DNA of 64,000 bases from Candidatus Methanomethylophilaceae archaeon (GTDB lineage: Archaea > Thermoplasmatota > Thermoplasmata > Methanomassiliicoccales > Methanomethylophilaceae), in assembly GCA_944320495.1 (NCBI GenBank), contig CALUHR010000013.1, forward strand, positions 354,687 through 418,686, written 5' to 3'. Shown piece after piece: positions 28,084-36,440 of the stretch; position 1 is the stretch's first letter, and the number at the start of each line of letters is the position of its first letter. The notes beneath the pieces are model-generated. The model searched no databases and had not been told where the DNA came from. It saw only the letters and a program-made list of their open reading frames with translations. The position numbers were made by a program, and so were the translations under genes.

Positions 28084-28429
28084 TCAGCACGGGGTGCCTC
28101 CGGGCATCCCGCAAACCCCAAACGCCGGGTCCGGACGGACCCGGTCCTCGTTCGGAATCCCATCAGGCTTGACATAGAGGGCATCGTCGATCCTCAGAGG
28201 AGGGTCGCAAGACGTCTTCGGGATGTCTGCCCGATCGGTTCGACCGGAGTTCTGATGAACCGAAGGGTCAGGGGGACCGCTTGCAACAGAACTCCCCGAT
28301 TCTTGACCCATGGGATCATGACAGTCGTCCTCGCTCGATCCGAAATCATGTCCTTTGTGCGCAGGCTCCTGCACGGATGTTCCGAGATGACCGGAAGGAT
28401 GTCTCAACTCTACGATTAAAATTAAATTA
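28084..28429. other. Gene-free interval after purH
   Basis: About 350 bases without a convincing gene. One open frame on the minus strand (28084-28407) has low-complexity, Pro/Ser-rich content and no ribosome-binding site, so I do not call it. Composition becomes AT-rich after 28410, merging into the promoter of the BASS transporter. I see no tRNA, hairpin or repeat of note before 28430. Confidence 0.4.
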
Positions 28430-28448
28430 TTATCGATTATCGATAATT
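28430..28448. promoter_or_regulatory. 19-bp palindrome overlapping the BASS transporter promoter
   Basis: ATTATCGATTATCGATAAT is a perfect dyad around its central base. It runs directly into a TATA-like AATTATAAAT (28444-28453), 30 bases before the ATG at 28478. A repressor bound here would block TBP. The inner 12-mer GATTATCGATAA recurs before the DUF2975 gene at 31525-31536. Confidence 0.65.
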
Positions 28449-28477
28449 ATAAATCCGCATCGCATCTCACACGCCGC

Positions 28478-29440
28478 ATGAAAGCAAAGGAACTGCTGTC
28501 GAGCAGCGCATTCATGATGTCGCTGGCTCTGATCGTCGCGCTCCTGACGAACCTGGGCGGGGTGTTCCCCGGCGAGGTCCTGGACGCCGATCTCAGGTCG
28601 AACCTGACGGTCCTCTTCCTAGCCATCATGATGACCCTCGCCCTGTCGAGGTACACCTTCAGCAACCTCAGTCCCGTCGCCCATTGGAAATCCGTCCTCA
28701 GGGCGATCGTGATGGGCCTCATCGTCGCCTCCCTCATCCCGCTCGCCGGATACTACCTGCTGAAGGACACCGAGTTCGGGAAGGAGGCCGCCGGTCTGAT
28801 CTTCATCGCCGCCACGCCCTTCGCCGCCTCCGTCGCTCCCCTGTCGTACATTCTCAGGGGCGACATGGAGCATGCCGCGAGGGGGACCATCTACGTCTAC
28901 GTCCTCTCGCTCGTGTGGATTCCGTTCATCGTGTGGGTCACCCTCGGCGAGACGGTCGACATAATGACCGTCATCGAGGCCGTCATCGAGATCATCGGCA
29001 TCCCGCTGGTCGTCTCCAGGCTGCTGACCAGGTTCAAGATGAGCAGGGAGTTCCTCGCGATCTTCATGAACTGCTGCATCTTCCTCCTGGTGTGGCTGTC
29101 CGTCGGTTCCACCAACTTCTCCACTTCCACCGTCGGCATCCTCGTCGTGTTCGCCGTCATCGCGGCGCTCAGGTCCTTCGGTCTCGGCAACCTCATCGAG
29201 GTGGCGGAGAAGAGGGCGGGCCTGCCGTGGGGTCAGAGGGTCGCGGACATCCTGATGTCCTCCTACAAGAACAAGGGGATCGCCATCGCGATGTGCGCGG
29301 CCACCCTCGGACCGGACGCTGCCTTCGCCATGGTGGCTATAGCGACCTCCATCGTCGTGGAGATCAGCTGGGTCATCTTCATGGACTCGGTGCTCTTCAA
29401 CCGCCGCAGGATGGAGAAGGAGCTCGCCGCGGAGGCCTGA
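28478..29440 (+). CDS. BASS/ACR3-superfamily transporter
   Basis: A 320-residue membrane protein with nine or ten helices, of the bile acid:sodium symporter superfamily (BASS, including ACR3 and plant pyruvate carriers). ATPFAASVAPLSYIL corresponds to the crossover helix region and YKNKGIAIAMCAATLGPDAA to the second broken helix. Substrate is not deducible; an organic anion with sodium is likely. The start codon follows a palindromic operator and TATA box. TGA stop. A hairpin at 29513-29534 separates it from the MarR gene. Confidence 0.8.
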   Translation: MKAKELLSSSAFMMSLALIVALLTNLGGVFPGEVLDADLRSNLTVLFLAIMMTLALSRYTFSNLSPVAHWKSVLRAIVMGLIVASLIPLAGYYLLKDTEFGKEAAGLIFIAATPFAASVAPLSYILRGDMEHAARGTIYVYVLSLVWIPFIVWVTLGETVDIMTVIEAVIEIIGIPLVVSRLLTRFKMSREFLAIFMNCCIFLLVWLSVGSTNFSTSTVGILVVFAVIAALRSFGLGNLIEVAEKRAGLPWGQRVADILMSSYKNKGIAIAMCAATLGPDAAFAMVAIATSIVVEISWVIFMDSVLFNRRRMEKELAAEA

Positions 29441-29486
29441 GAAGCCTATACAAACCCCTGCCCCGGAGTGGAGGTCACGAGATCCT

Positions 29487-29534
29487 CCCCCCCCCCTCCG
29501 GGAAGGGGCCTTATGATGGCGGTTCCGCCATCAT
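29487..29534. terminator. C10 tract and perfect 10-bp inverted repeat between BASS and MarR genes
   Basis: A run of ten C residues at 29487-29496 is followed by ATGATGGCGG (29513-29522) and CCGCCATCAT (29525-29534), a perfect inverted repeat with a two-base loop. The dyad is 60 bases before the MarR start and immediately upstream of TATATCT, so it could end the BASS transcript or serve as a MarR operator. Confidence 0.55.
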
Positions 29535-29593
29535 TCAGCAGTATATCTAGATTAATCCAAATACGACGAAGTAGTGGCGGCGTCAGAGAGACC

Positions 29594-30208
29594 ATGCCGA
29601 ACTTCGACGATGTTTACTGGAACTCTTTCCTGCCTGCCTTCTTCGACAGGATGAGCGTCCTGATGAGGAAGAACATGACGCACATCGTCGAGGACTACGG
29701 TCTCACGAGCGCTCACGCGATCTACCTCATAGCGCTGAAGCTGCAGGACGGCCAGACCCTCGTCAGCCTGTCCCGCTTCCTCGACCTCGACACGGCGAAC
29801 ACCAACCGCGTGATCAAGGTCCTCAGGTCCAAGGGCCTCGTCTACGACGACAGGAGGTCGGAGAACAGCAAGAAGTACTCCATCTTCCTGACCGAATCAG
29901 GGAGGGATCTCGCCACCAGGCTCATGGACGGCATAACGGAGCTCAACAACCAGTACTTCGCCGACATCCCCCGCGAGGACATCCTCCACATGCGCAAGAC
30001 GCTGATCCATGTCTGCAACAACATGAACATGGACATCGACGGATACATGGGCTCGAAGCACGAGAACCCGTTCTTCACGCTCCTGCACATAACCCCTCTG
30101 GACGGCGACTACGCCACCGAGTCCAGGCGTCTCGTGGAGCCCGCCATGGCGGCTCGCGAGAAGGCCTGTGCGGCCGACACCGGAGTCTCGGGGGTAAGGT
30201 CCGCATGA
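29594..30208 (+). CDS. MarR-family transcriptional regulator
   Basis: A 204-residue winged-helix protein of the MarR family. The recognition helix region is LVSLSRFLDLDTANTNRVIK and the wing DDRRSENSKKYSIFLTESG. A C-terminal extension of about 50 residues past the dimerisation helix is unusual for MarR. It overlaps the flavoprotein gene by four bases, so it likely controls that gene and itself. ATG 29594 is preferred over an in-frame start at 29468 that would translate the hairpin. TATATCT upstream at about 29541 fits a short leader. Confidence 0.85.
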   Translation: MPNFDDVYWNSFLPAFFDRMSVLMRKNMTHIVEDYGLTSAHAIYLIALKLQDGQTLVSLSRFLDLDTANTNRVIKVLRSKGLVYDDRRSENSKKYSIFLTESGRDLATRLMDGITELNNQYFADIPREDILHMRKTLIHVCNNMNMDIDGYMGSKHENPFFTLLHITPLDGDYATESRRLVEPAMAAREKACAADTGVSGVRSA

Positions 30209-30771
30209 GCAGGATAGTCGCCGTGGTGGCCAGCCCGCGCGAGGAGGGGAACTCCAACGCGATCGTGGACGCCATCCTCGAAGGGGCCATGGGCCTCTCC
30301 ACCAACATCATCGACCTCTACGCCCTCGACGGCCTCCGGCTCGTCCACGGCTGCAGGGGATGCAGGGCCTGCAAGACGTCGGGGAGATGCGCCCAGGACG
30401 ACGAGATCTCCGACGTGCTGGAGGCCATCCGCGAGGCGGACTGCGCGGTGTTCTCCACGCCGGTGTACTTCGCGGCCGAGTCCGCCCAGTTCAAGGTCCT
30501 GGAGGATCGCATGTTCTCGTTCATCGGAGCCGACGGCAAGCCGAACCTGGAGCCCGGCAAGAGGGCGATCCTGGTGGTCACCTGCAGCGGCCCGGAGGAT
30601 GCGGCGGCGGCCGCGACGGTCGAGCGCCTCTCGGCGATAATCCCTCGGCTGGGTTTCGACCTCACGGATACGATCGTGTTCTCGGATGCCGGAGGCACCC
30701 GTCGCGCGGCCGACGACGCTGACCTCATGGCGAGAGCGAAGGCCGTCGGTCTCTCGATGAGGAACACCTGA
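30205..30771 (+). CDS. NADPH-dependent FMN reductase-like iron-sulfur flavoprotein
   Basis: A 188-residue flavodoxin-fold protein. VVASPREEGNSNAIVD is the FMN phosphate loop, and the cluster CRGCRACKTSGRC with CxxC-x2-C-x5-C spacing matches the compact Fe-S site of archaeal iron-sulfur flavoproteins that carry electrons and reduce oxygen or peroxide. STPVYFAAESAQFK contacts the flavin. It is translationally coupled to the MarR gene. Its TGA stop forms TGATCG, directly abutting the CGA that ends the convergent XRE gene. Confidence 0.82.
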   Translation: MSRIVAVVASPREEGNSNAIVDAILEGAMGLSTNIIDLYALDGLRLVHGCRGCRACKTSGRCAQDDEISDVLEAIREADCAVFSTPVYFAAESAQFKVLEDRMFSFIGADGKPNLEPGKRAILVVTCSGPEDAAAAATVERLSAIIPRLGFDLTDTIVFSDAGGTRRAADDADLMARAKAVGLSMRNT

Positions 30772-30987
30772 TCGCTCCTCGTCGTCCTCGACGTACTCCA
30801 GGATGTCCCCCGGCTGGCAGTCGAGGGCCTTGCATATCCCGTTCAGCGTCGAGAATCTTATCGCCGCGATCTTCCCGGTCTTGATGTTGGACAGGTTGAC
30901 GTTCGATATCCCGACCTTCTCGGCCAGCTGGTTGAGCTGGATCTTGCGGTCGGCCATGACCCTGTCCAGGCGGAGTATTATCGTCAT
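30772..30987 (-). CDS. XRE-family (Cro/CI) regulator, ends at CGA
   Basis: A 71-residue single-HTH protein of the YozG type: MADRKIQLNQLAEKVGIS and LSNIKTGKIAAIRFSTL are the HTH, and CKALDCQPGDILEYV the last helix. Family members end a few residues later. The only in-frame CGA, 30774-30772, follows EDDEE at that point and abuts the convergent flavoprotein stop. Under the standard code the frame continues antisense to 30109, into the MarR gene. It lies five bases after the DUF2975 gene, the common pair of small regulator and membrane partner. Confidence 0.8.
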
Positions 30988-30991
30988 GGGA

Positions 30992-31495
30992 TCACAGCGT
31001 GTGGTCCGACTCGTCCTGGAGGACGGCCCCGTAGCGGAAGACGATCGACAGGCAGTACATCACGACGCATACGAGCAGCGTTCCGAGGAAGATGAACAGC
31101 GCCTCGGTCACGGTGCTCCCTGCCCCGATCTCCAGTGACAGCAGCACGAACGATGACACCAGGTAGACGATTGAGACGGCCTTCATCGAGGATGCGATGC
31201 CCTCGGTGAAGGGGGTGTGCGAATCACGGAGGGCGATCATCATCCTGCGGATGGAGTCCACCGTGACGGAGCCCAGCAGGAGTATGAAGACGGTCTCGGC
31301 GAAGCGGAATCCCTCCAGGTCGCCGAACACGGCGTAGAACGGCTCCAGGGCCTCATGGAAGCTGTCCGAGGCCATCGACGCGATGCCGAGTATAACTGTG
31401 ATCGCGATGCATGCCGCGAGGACGATCTCCCCGGCCGCCATCACGGTGGCGGCGTAGCGGCATATCTTCCTCAGGGTCCCGAGGTCACCCTTCAT
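30992..31495 (-). CDS. DUF2975 membrane protein
   Basis: A 167-residue protein with four membrane helices. DUF2975 proteins are typically encoded beside a small YozG-like HTH gene, as here, and the pair is thought to regulate its own promoter; the actual function is unknown. The segment AVFGDLEGFRFAETVFILLLG spans the second and third helices. The start ATG is 30 bases after a TTATCGATAA palindrome that also occurs in the BASS transporter promoter. TGA stop. Confidence 0.78.
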   Translation of the reverse strand: MKGDLGTLRKICRYAATVMAAGEIVLAACIAITVILGIASMASDSFHEALEPFYAVFGDLEGFRFAETVFILLLGSVTVDSIRRMMIALRDSHTPFTEGIASSMKAVSIVYLVSSFVLLSLEIGAGSTVTEALFIFLGTLLVCVVMYCLSIVFRYGAVLQDESDHTL

Positions 31496-31524
31496 GGGCG
31501 GTACGAATGATGGTGAGGATTAAT

Positions 31525-31536
31525 GATTATCGATAA
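31525..31536. promoter_or_regulatory. GATTATCGATAA operator-like site before DUF2975-XRE
   Basis: This 12-mer is identical to the core of the palindrome at 28430-28448 and contains the perfect dyad TTATCGATAA. It lies 30-41 bases upstream of the DUF2975 start, that is, in the core promoter on the minus strand. A common regulator, plausibly the XRE protein, could bind both sites. Confidence 0.55.
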
Positions 31537-31571
31537 GGATCGCGGCCGGGGAGGTCCCCGGCGCAGAGGTT

Positions 31572-31790
31572 TCAGTCCCTGCCGTTGATCTCGTCGGCGA
31601 CCTTCTCCAGGTCCTCGGGGATGATCGGCTTGCCGGCTGCCTTCCTGGCCATGTGGCCTCCGGGTCCGCCGCGAGCGACGCGGGCCTTCTCGAGGCATTC
31701 TGGGCTGTCGCAGACGAACGACGCATAGGCGATGTTCTTGCAGGGTCCCCCGCAGAACTCGCACTTGTAGTCTTCGAGATTCAATGCCAT
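31572..31790 (-). CDS. Small Cys-rich (zinc-finger-like) protein of unknown function
   Basis: A 72-residue protein with CEFCGGPC and CDSPEC, a likely treble-clef or zinc-ribbon knuckle using four of five cysteines, followed by a Gly-rich hinge (ARGGPGGHMARK) and a short helix. The family is not recognised. It stands alone between an operator region and nadC. TGA stop, with no CGA in frame. Confidence 0.6.
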   Translation of the reverse strand: MALNLEDYKCEFCGGPCKNIAYASFVCDSPECLEKARVARGGPGGHMARKAAGKPIIPEDLEKVADEINGRD

Positions 31791-31823
31791 TGTCCCACCG
31801 GATGCTTTCGTAGGATATACGGG

Positions 31824-32633
31824 TCACCCGCATCGGTTTAGGTCCATGCCGAACACGACGGACGGTGCCGCGTATGTGATCGATCCCAGGGAGACGATGT
31901 CCGCCCTGCCGATGTACGCCGGGATGTCGTCCGGGGAGATCCCTCCGGAAGCTTCGACGAGGATGCGGTCGCTGACCGCCTTGACGGCGTCGCGGATCTG
32001 TCCGGTCAGCTCGGGACCGCAGTTGTCGGCCATGACGATGTCCGCTCCCATCTGGGCGGCGGTGACGGCGTCGTCGACGTTCTCCACCTCGACCTCCACC
32101 TTCACGGCGAAGGACCTCTTGGAGAGTCTCTCCATGCAGGCGCGGACGCCCCCGCACGCCTTGATGTGGTTGTCCTTGACCATGATCATGGAGTCGAGGC
32201 CCATCCTATGGGGGTCGCCACCAGCGATCCTCACTGCCTCCTTCTCGAAGTCGCCGAACCCGGGGGTGGTCTTCCTGGTGGCCGCGACGACGATTCTCCC
32301 GTCGGCCTTCGCGACGGCCGCGGAGGTCGCGGTGGCGACCCCCGACATCCTCATCAGGATGTTCAGGGCCGTGCGCTCGATGGTTATCATGGACCTCATG
32401 GGTCCGGAGAGGGAGAGGACCCTCGTGCCGGCCGCGACCCTGTCCCCGTCCCTCACGAGGGGCGTCACGGACACCCCGGCGGACTCGAACAGGTCCTCCA
32501 CGATCGAGATCCCGGCGACGGTGCAATCGCCCTCGCAGACGATGCGGGCGGTGCCGTCCGTGTCCGGGACCGTCAGCTCGGTGGTGATGTCGCCGCGGCC
32601 CACATCGGCCCTGAGGAACCTCTCCGCGTCCAT
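31824..32633 (-). CDS. nadC: Quinolinate phosphoribosyltransferase
   Basis: A 269-residue NadC forming nicotinate mononucleotide from quinolinate and PRPP in de novo NAD synthesis. Signatures: DVGRGDITTEL near the N-terminus, ALNILMRMSGVATAT, ATRKTTPGF and VEVEVENVDDA, ending with EASGGISPDDIPAY. Length fits. It lies 3 bases after the beta-CASP RNase gene on the same strand. ATG 32633 is used; GTG 32639 overlaps the upstream stop. NadA and NadB are not in the window. Confidence 0.95.
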   Translation of the reverse strand: MDAERFLRADVGRGDITTELTVPDTDGTARIVCEGDCTVAGISIVEDLFESAGVSVTPLVRDGDRVAAGTRVLSLSGPMRSMITIERTALNILMRMSGVATATSAAVAKADGRIVVAATRKTTPGFGDFEKEAVRIAGGDPHRMGLDSMIMVKDNHIKACGGVRACMERLSKRSFAVKVEVEVENVDDAVTAAQMGADIVMADNCGPELTGQIRDAVKAVSDRILVEASGGISPDDIPAYIGRADIVSLGSITYAAPSVVFGMDLNRCG

Positions 32634-32635
32634 GG

Positions 32636-33871
32636 TCACACGTCCAGCTCGAACTCCTCGCCAGTCTTCGGCAGGAGCACGTTGTAGTCGGTGAGGTCGG
32701 GAAGGAACTTCTCGCGCGCTTCGGAGTGCATGAAGATGACGTTGTCCGGGTCGCAGGCCTTGATGAACTCGATGATCTGGTCGTGGTCCGCGTGGGCCGA
32801 GAAGTCGTACTTCTGCAGCTCACACTCGACCTTGCAGATCTCGCCGTCGATGTTGACGCAGCGCTGCTCCATGAGCATCCTTCCGTTGGTGTCCTCGGCC
32901 TGGTATCCGACGAGGAGGATGGCGCTCTTCGGGTCGTTCTTGATCTTGTTGAGGTAGCGGATGACGGGGCCCCCGTCCAGCATGCCGCCGGTGGTGACGA
33001 TGATCTGGCCCTTCATGGCGATGTCCCTGCTGCCGGGCCTTCTGACCTCGTTGAACCTCTTCTTGGCCTGCTTGAGCTGCCTCTCGTCCCTGAGGTACTC
33101 GGGGTAGTCGAGGAACAGGCGGGTGACGGAGCGTCCCATGCCGTCTACCCACATCTCGTAGTCCAGGTCCTTCAGGAGCATCATGATCTCCTGGGTCCTG
33201 CCCACGGCGAAGCAGGGGATGAGGACGGTTCCGCCGCGGTCGATGACCTCCTCCACCTTGGCGAGGAACTCCCTCTCCGTCTGCTTCCTCGGAGGGTGGT
33301 TGCGGTCCGCGTAGGTCCCCTCGATGAACAGGTTGTGGCAGTCCTTCGGCTTGGCGCCCTTGACCAGCCTCTGGGCCTCGGTGTGGATGTCGCCCGAGTA
33401 GATCGTGGTGGTGTCGCGGGCGAACTCGAACATGGCCGCCCCGGGGACGTGTCCCGCATCGAGCATCGCCACGTCGACGTGGCCGACGGTGATCTCGTCG
33501 CCGTAGGTCATGGGCACGACGCACTGCATGGTCCTCTCGATGTCGTCGGCGGTGTAGGGCTGGACGTAGTTCTCCGCCTTGGCGATCTTGAGGGTGTCCT
33601 TCATCATCAGCTCCGCGACCTCGGCGGTCAGGGGGGTGGTGAAAACCTCGCACCTGTCCCTTCCGACGACCTGGGGGACCATCCCGCAGTGGTCCAGGTG
33701 GCAGTGGGTGAGGAACATGTGGTCGATCTTTGGCGCCTCCAGAGGGAACTCCGGGGGCTTGGTGGGGCTGAGGCCGTACTCCACGAGGAGCCTCATCCCG
33801 TCCCCTTCCATCGTCATTCCCATGCGGCCGACCATGTCAGCGCCGCCCAGAAACTTGAATTTCATTTTCAT
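32636..33871 (-). CDS. Beta-CASP metallo-beta-lactamase RNase (aRNase J / CPSF-like)
   Basis: A 411-residue metallo-beta-lactamase nuclease. The zinc site HCHLDHCG (motif 2), LDAGHVPGAA (motif 3) and YSGDIHTE (motif 4) are present, then a beta-CASP domain with PCFAVGRTQEI and the C-terminal SAHADHDQI. There is no KH domain as in aCPSF1, so it belongs to the shorter aCPSF2 or exonuclease group involved in RNA decay or 3' processing. ATG 33871 has overlapping alternative ATG 33865; the longer in-frame ORF to 33952 lacks a good start. Confidence 0.9.
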   Translation of the reverse strand: MKMKFKFLGGADMVGRMGMTMEGDGMRLLVEYGLSPTKPPEFPLEAPKIDHMFLTHCHLDHCGMVPQVVGRDRCEVFTTPLTAEVAELMMKDTLKIAKAENYVQPYTADDIERTMQCVVPMTYGDEITVGHVDVAMLDAGHVPGAAMFEFARDTTTIYSGDIHTEAQRLVKGAKPKDCHNLFIEGTYADRNHPPRKQTEREFLAKVEEVIDRGGTVLIPCFAVGRTQEIMMLLKDLDYEMWVDGMGRSVTRLFLDYPEYLRDERQLKQAKKRFNEVRRPGSRDIAMKGQIIVTTGGMLDGGPVIRYLNKIKNDPKSAILLVGYQAEDTNGRMLMEQRCVNIDGEICKVECELQKYDFSAHADHDQIIEFIKACDPDNVIFMHSEAREKFLPDLTDYNVLLPKTGEEFELDV

Positions 33872-34042
33872 TGTCCGAACTCCTTTTCGTATTCCGGTCC
33901 GGGGGACCGTATGTGAAAGGGGGCGTACCCCCCATCGACTGTGATGTGACACAGGGCTGTGAACCCCGTATTATAAGGATAGAGGGACCCTATTCTGCGC
34001 TATTATTTTAATCTAAGTAAGAGAGGGAAGGTCGGCACCGAA

Positions 34043-34072
34043 GCGTTTCAGACAATCGAATGTCTGAAACGC
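34043..34072. repeat. Perfect 12-bp inverted repeat in the promoter gap
   Basis: GCGTTTCAGACA (34043-34054) and TGTCTGAAACGC (34061-34072) pair perfectly around ATCGAA. It lies in the 280-base gap between the divergent RNase gene and the membrane-nuclease-like gene, about 80 bases before the latter. It could be an operator or form a stem in an RNA from this region; there is no T-tract. Confidence 0.6.
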
Positions 34073-34153
34073 ATCAGAACAACAGGATGTGCTGGCTCTT
34101 TTCGGCGGGACAATGTGCCAACACTCTTAAATCAGTCATTCCTATTCCGCGGC

Positions 34154-36022
34154 ATGGGAGCGCTCGACAAGAGAATATTCAGCGGAGTCGCGTTCGTCGC
34201 GGCTCTGTTGGCCATCGTGTCAGCCGCCTTGCTCTACTCGAGCGGGGCGGAGCCCTCGGCAGATGGCAACTCCACCGCATTGTACATACTGCTGGTCGCA
34301 GGAATACTCGCGATCGTATACTCCATCTCCATGTTCCTCGACGGATCCAGTTTCGTCAGGAAGGTCTCAGGCATCCTCGTCCTGGTGTCTGGCATAATGT
34401 TCATCGCCACCCCCGTCGCCGGCGAGAGCGCCGCGACCGTTCTCGCCGCCGCGGGCCTCGTCGCAGGTCTCGCGATGGTCGCGGACATGCTCGCCCTGTG
34501 GGTCTCCCGCATCTACGGCGCGATGTACGTCTCGGCGGTCCTCGCCGCGATTGGCATCGTCACCGGGGCGATGTGCCTCATCAACGGATACAGCGACATC
34601 TACGCTCTCATCATGCTCCTGGCGTTCGCCGTCTGGCTCGTCATCGGTGCATGGGTGTACGGATTCGTTCGCGAGGAGACCGTCACCAAGACCCGTGAGG
34701 TTGTCGAGGACACCGTCGCTCAGAGGAAGGAGAAGCCCCAGGCCAAGAACAAGAAGGCCACCCCCAAGGCGAAGAAGGCCGAGCCGACGAAGCCCGCCGA
34801 GGAACCGAAGGCCGAGGAACCGAAGGCCGAGGAGCCCAAGAAGGTCAGGACCGTCGAGCTCCCGAAGACCGCCGCCGCGCAGGCAGCCATCCACAAGAGC
34901 CAGGATTCCGCGAAGACCGAGGCCCCCAAGGAGGAGCCCAAGCAGGAGCAGAAGCCTCCCGCGAAGGCCATGGGCGACTTCATGCAGAAGCTCATGAGTT
35001 CCGAGGCCGCCAGCAAGGCGGTCAGGAAAGAGGTCCGCGAGGAGAAGCCCGCGGTGCAGCCCGAGGCCCCCAAGGAGGAGCCCAAGCAGGAGGCCGCCTC
35101 GGAGATCCCCGAGGCGCCCGTCGAGGAGCCCAAGGCCGAGGAGGCCCCCGCAGAGGAGGTCACCGAGGAGAAGCCCGTCGTGGACGTCGCTCCCGAGATG
35201 CCCGAGGAGTCCGTGATCGAGACCCCCGTCGAACCCGTCGAGAAGAACGACCTCTTCAAGACCGAGGAGCCCAACTGGGGAGTCGTCGCCAGGGATTCCG
35301 TCACCGAGGAGCCCGTCATGCGCCTCAAGTCCTCCCAGGAGAGCGAGTCCGCTCCCGAGACGCCCGTCGAGCAGCCTGTGACCGAGGAGCCCAAGGCCGA
35401 GGAGGCCCCCGCACCCGAGAACGTTCCCGAAACCGGAGAGGCACCTGTGGAGGAGGCGCCCGTCGAGGAACCCGTCGAGGAACCTGCAGGGGAGCCCGTT
35501 CCCGAGGTCCCGTCCGAGCCCGTCCCGTCCGAGGACACCCCCGCCGTGGACGTTGCCCCCGAGGTCACCGAGTCCGTGATCTCCGCACCCGTCGAGACTC
35601 CCGCGGAACCCGCAGAGGAGCCTACCGCCGAGCCCAACTGGGACGTCGTCGCCCGCGACACGTCCGAGCCCGAGCCCGCTCCCGAGGCGCCCGCCGCAGA
35701 GGAGCCCGTGGAGGACATCTACACCGACAACTCCCCCGAGGCGCTCGTCAGGAGGGCCGCCTGGAACAAGGGCCTGAGGTGCAGGCGCGGATACGGTGAG
35801 AGGAACATCCCCGTCGCCTTCGTCAAGGGCAAGGTCGCCGTCTACGTCGATGACGGAGAGCCCGACACCTCCGGCGACGACGAGCTCCGCGCCGAGGGAT
35901 GGACCGTCCTCAGGTACAGGGCGGAGGACATCACCGACGGCAAGGCGCAGGGTGACGAGATCGCCGCCGCCGTGCGTGAGAACACCAAGTCCACGGCCAA
36001 GAAGAAGAAGGCCAAGAAGTGA
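34154..36022 (+). CDS. Membrane protein with long acidic Pro/Glu-rich linker and DUF559/Vsr-like C-terminal domain
   Basis: A 622-residue three-part protein. Residues 1-185 hold about six membrane helices. Residues 190-530 are low-complexity Ala/Pro/Glu/Lys sequence with repeats of EEPKAEE and two copies of EPNWxVVARD. Residues 535-615 are a folded domain: EALVRRAAWNKGLRCRRGY, then VAFVKGKVAVYVDDGE and AEGWTVLRYRAED, which resembles the PD-(D/E)xK fold of DUF559 and very-short-patch repair nucleases. The tail is Lys-rich. The leaderless ATG 34154 follows CTTAAAT at 34125-34131. Function unknown; the nuclease resemblance is by eye. Confidence 0.65.
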   Translation: MGALDKRIFSGVAFVAALLAIVSAALLYSSGAEPSADGNSTALYILLVAGILAIVYSISMFLDGSSFVRKVSGILVLVSGIMFIATPVAGESAATVLAAAGLVAGLAMVADMLALWVSRIYGAMYVSAVLAAIGIVTGAMCLINGYSDIYALIMLLAFAVWLVIGAWVYGFVREETVTKTREVVEDTVAQRKEKPQAKNKKATPKAKKAEPTKPAEEPKAEEPKAEEPKKVRTVELPKTAAAQAAIHKSQDSAKTEAPKEEPKQEQKPPAKAMGDFMQKLMSSEAASKAVRKEVREEKPAVQPEAPKEEPKQEAASEIPEAPVEEPKAEEAPAEEVTEEKPVVDVAPEMPEESVIETPVEPVEKNDLFKTEEPNWGVVARDSVTEEPVMRLKSSQESESAPETPVEQPVTEEPKAEEAPAPENVPETGEAPVEEAPVEEPVEEPAGEPVPEVPSEPVPSEDTPAVDVAPEVTESVISAPVETPAEPAEEPTAEPNWDVVARDTSEPEPAPEAPAAEEPVEDIYTDNSPEALVRRAAWNKGLRCRRGYGERNIPVAFVKGKVAVYVDDGEPDTSGDDELRAEGWTVLRYRAEDITDGKAQGDEIAAAVRENTKSTAKKKKAKK

Positions 36023-36138
36023 GAGGGCGGACCCCCTCCAAACCCCTTACTCAAACCCCTTCCTTTCTATCGCGCGCCTGCGGACGGGAGCCATAATATA
36101 TCGCGACTGACTGCCCCATCCAACCAGAGGCTGAAAGA

Positions 36139-36438
36139 ATGTTTTGCCCATCATGCGGTTCGATGATGTTCCCCCGCGAGGGGAGATACGTCTGCAGCAA
36201 GTGCGGTGCCGAGAAGGATCTGGGCTCCAAGCCGGAGATCATCGTCACCGATTCCAAGAACAGGATGACCACGGTCATCGAGAGCGACACGGCCACCCTC
36301 CCGAAGACCCGCATCGCCTGTCCCGAGTGCGGCCACACCGAGGCCTTCTTCGTGATCAGGCAGACCAGGGCCGCGGATGAGCCTGAGACCAGGATCTACC
36401 GCTGCTGCAAGTGCAACCACACCTGGAGGGAGTACTGA
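36139..36438 (+). CDS. tfs: Transcription factor S (RNA polymerase cleavage factor)
   Basis: A 99-residue TFS, the archaeal TFIIS homologue that rescues backtracked polymerase by stimulating transcript cleavage. Two zinc ribbons: CPSCGSMM-x-CSKC and CPECGHTE-x-CCKCNHTW. The catalytic acidic tip is unusual to judge: the loop reads RQTRAADEPETRIYR, with the Asp-Glu pair in ADEPE as expected. It is two bases from the PCNA gene, an arrangement common in euryarchaea. ATG 36139. Confidence 0.95.
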   Translation: MFCPSCGSMMFPREGRYVCSKCGAEKDLGSKPEIIVTDSKNRMTTVIESDTATLPKTRIACPECGHTEAFFVIRQTRAADEPETRIYRCCKCNHTWREY

Positions 36439-36440
36439 GG

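Noticed and set aside
28084-28407. A 107-codon minus-strand ORF after purH
   Set aside because: Low-complexity hydrophilic translation, no start signals, and it runs into the promoter region of the BASS gene.
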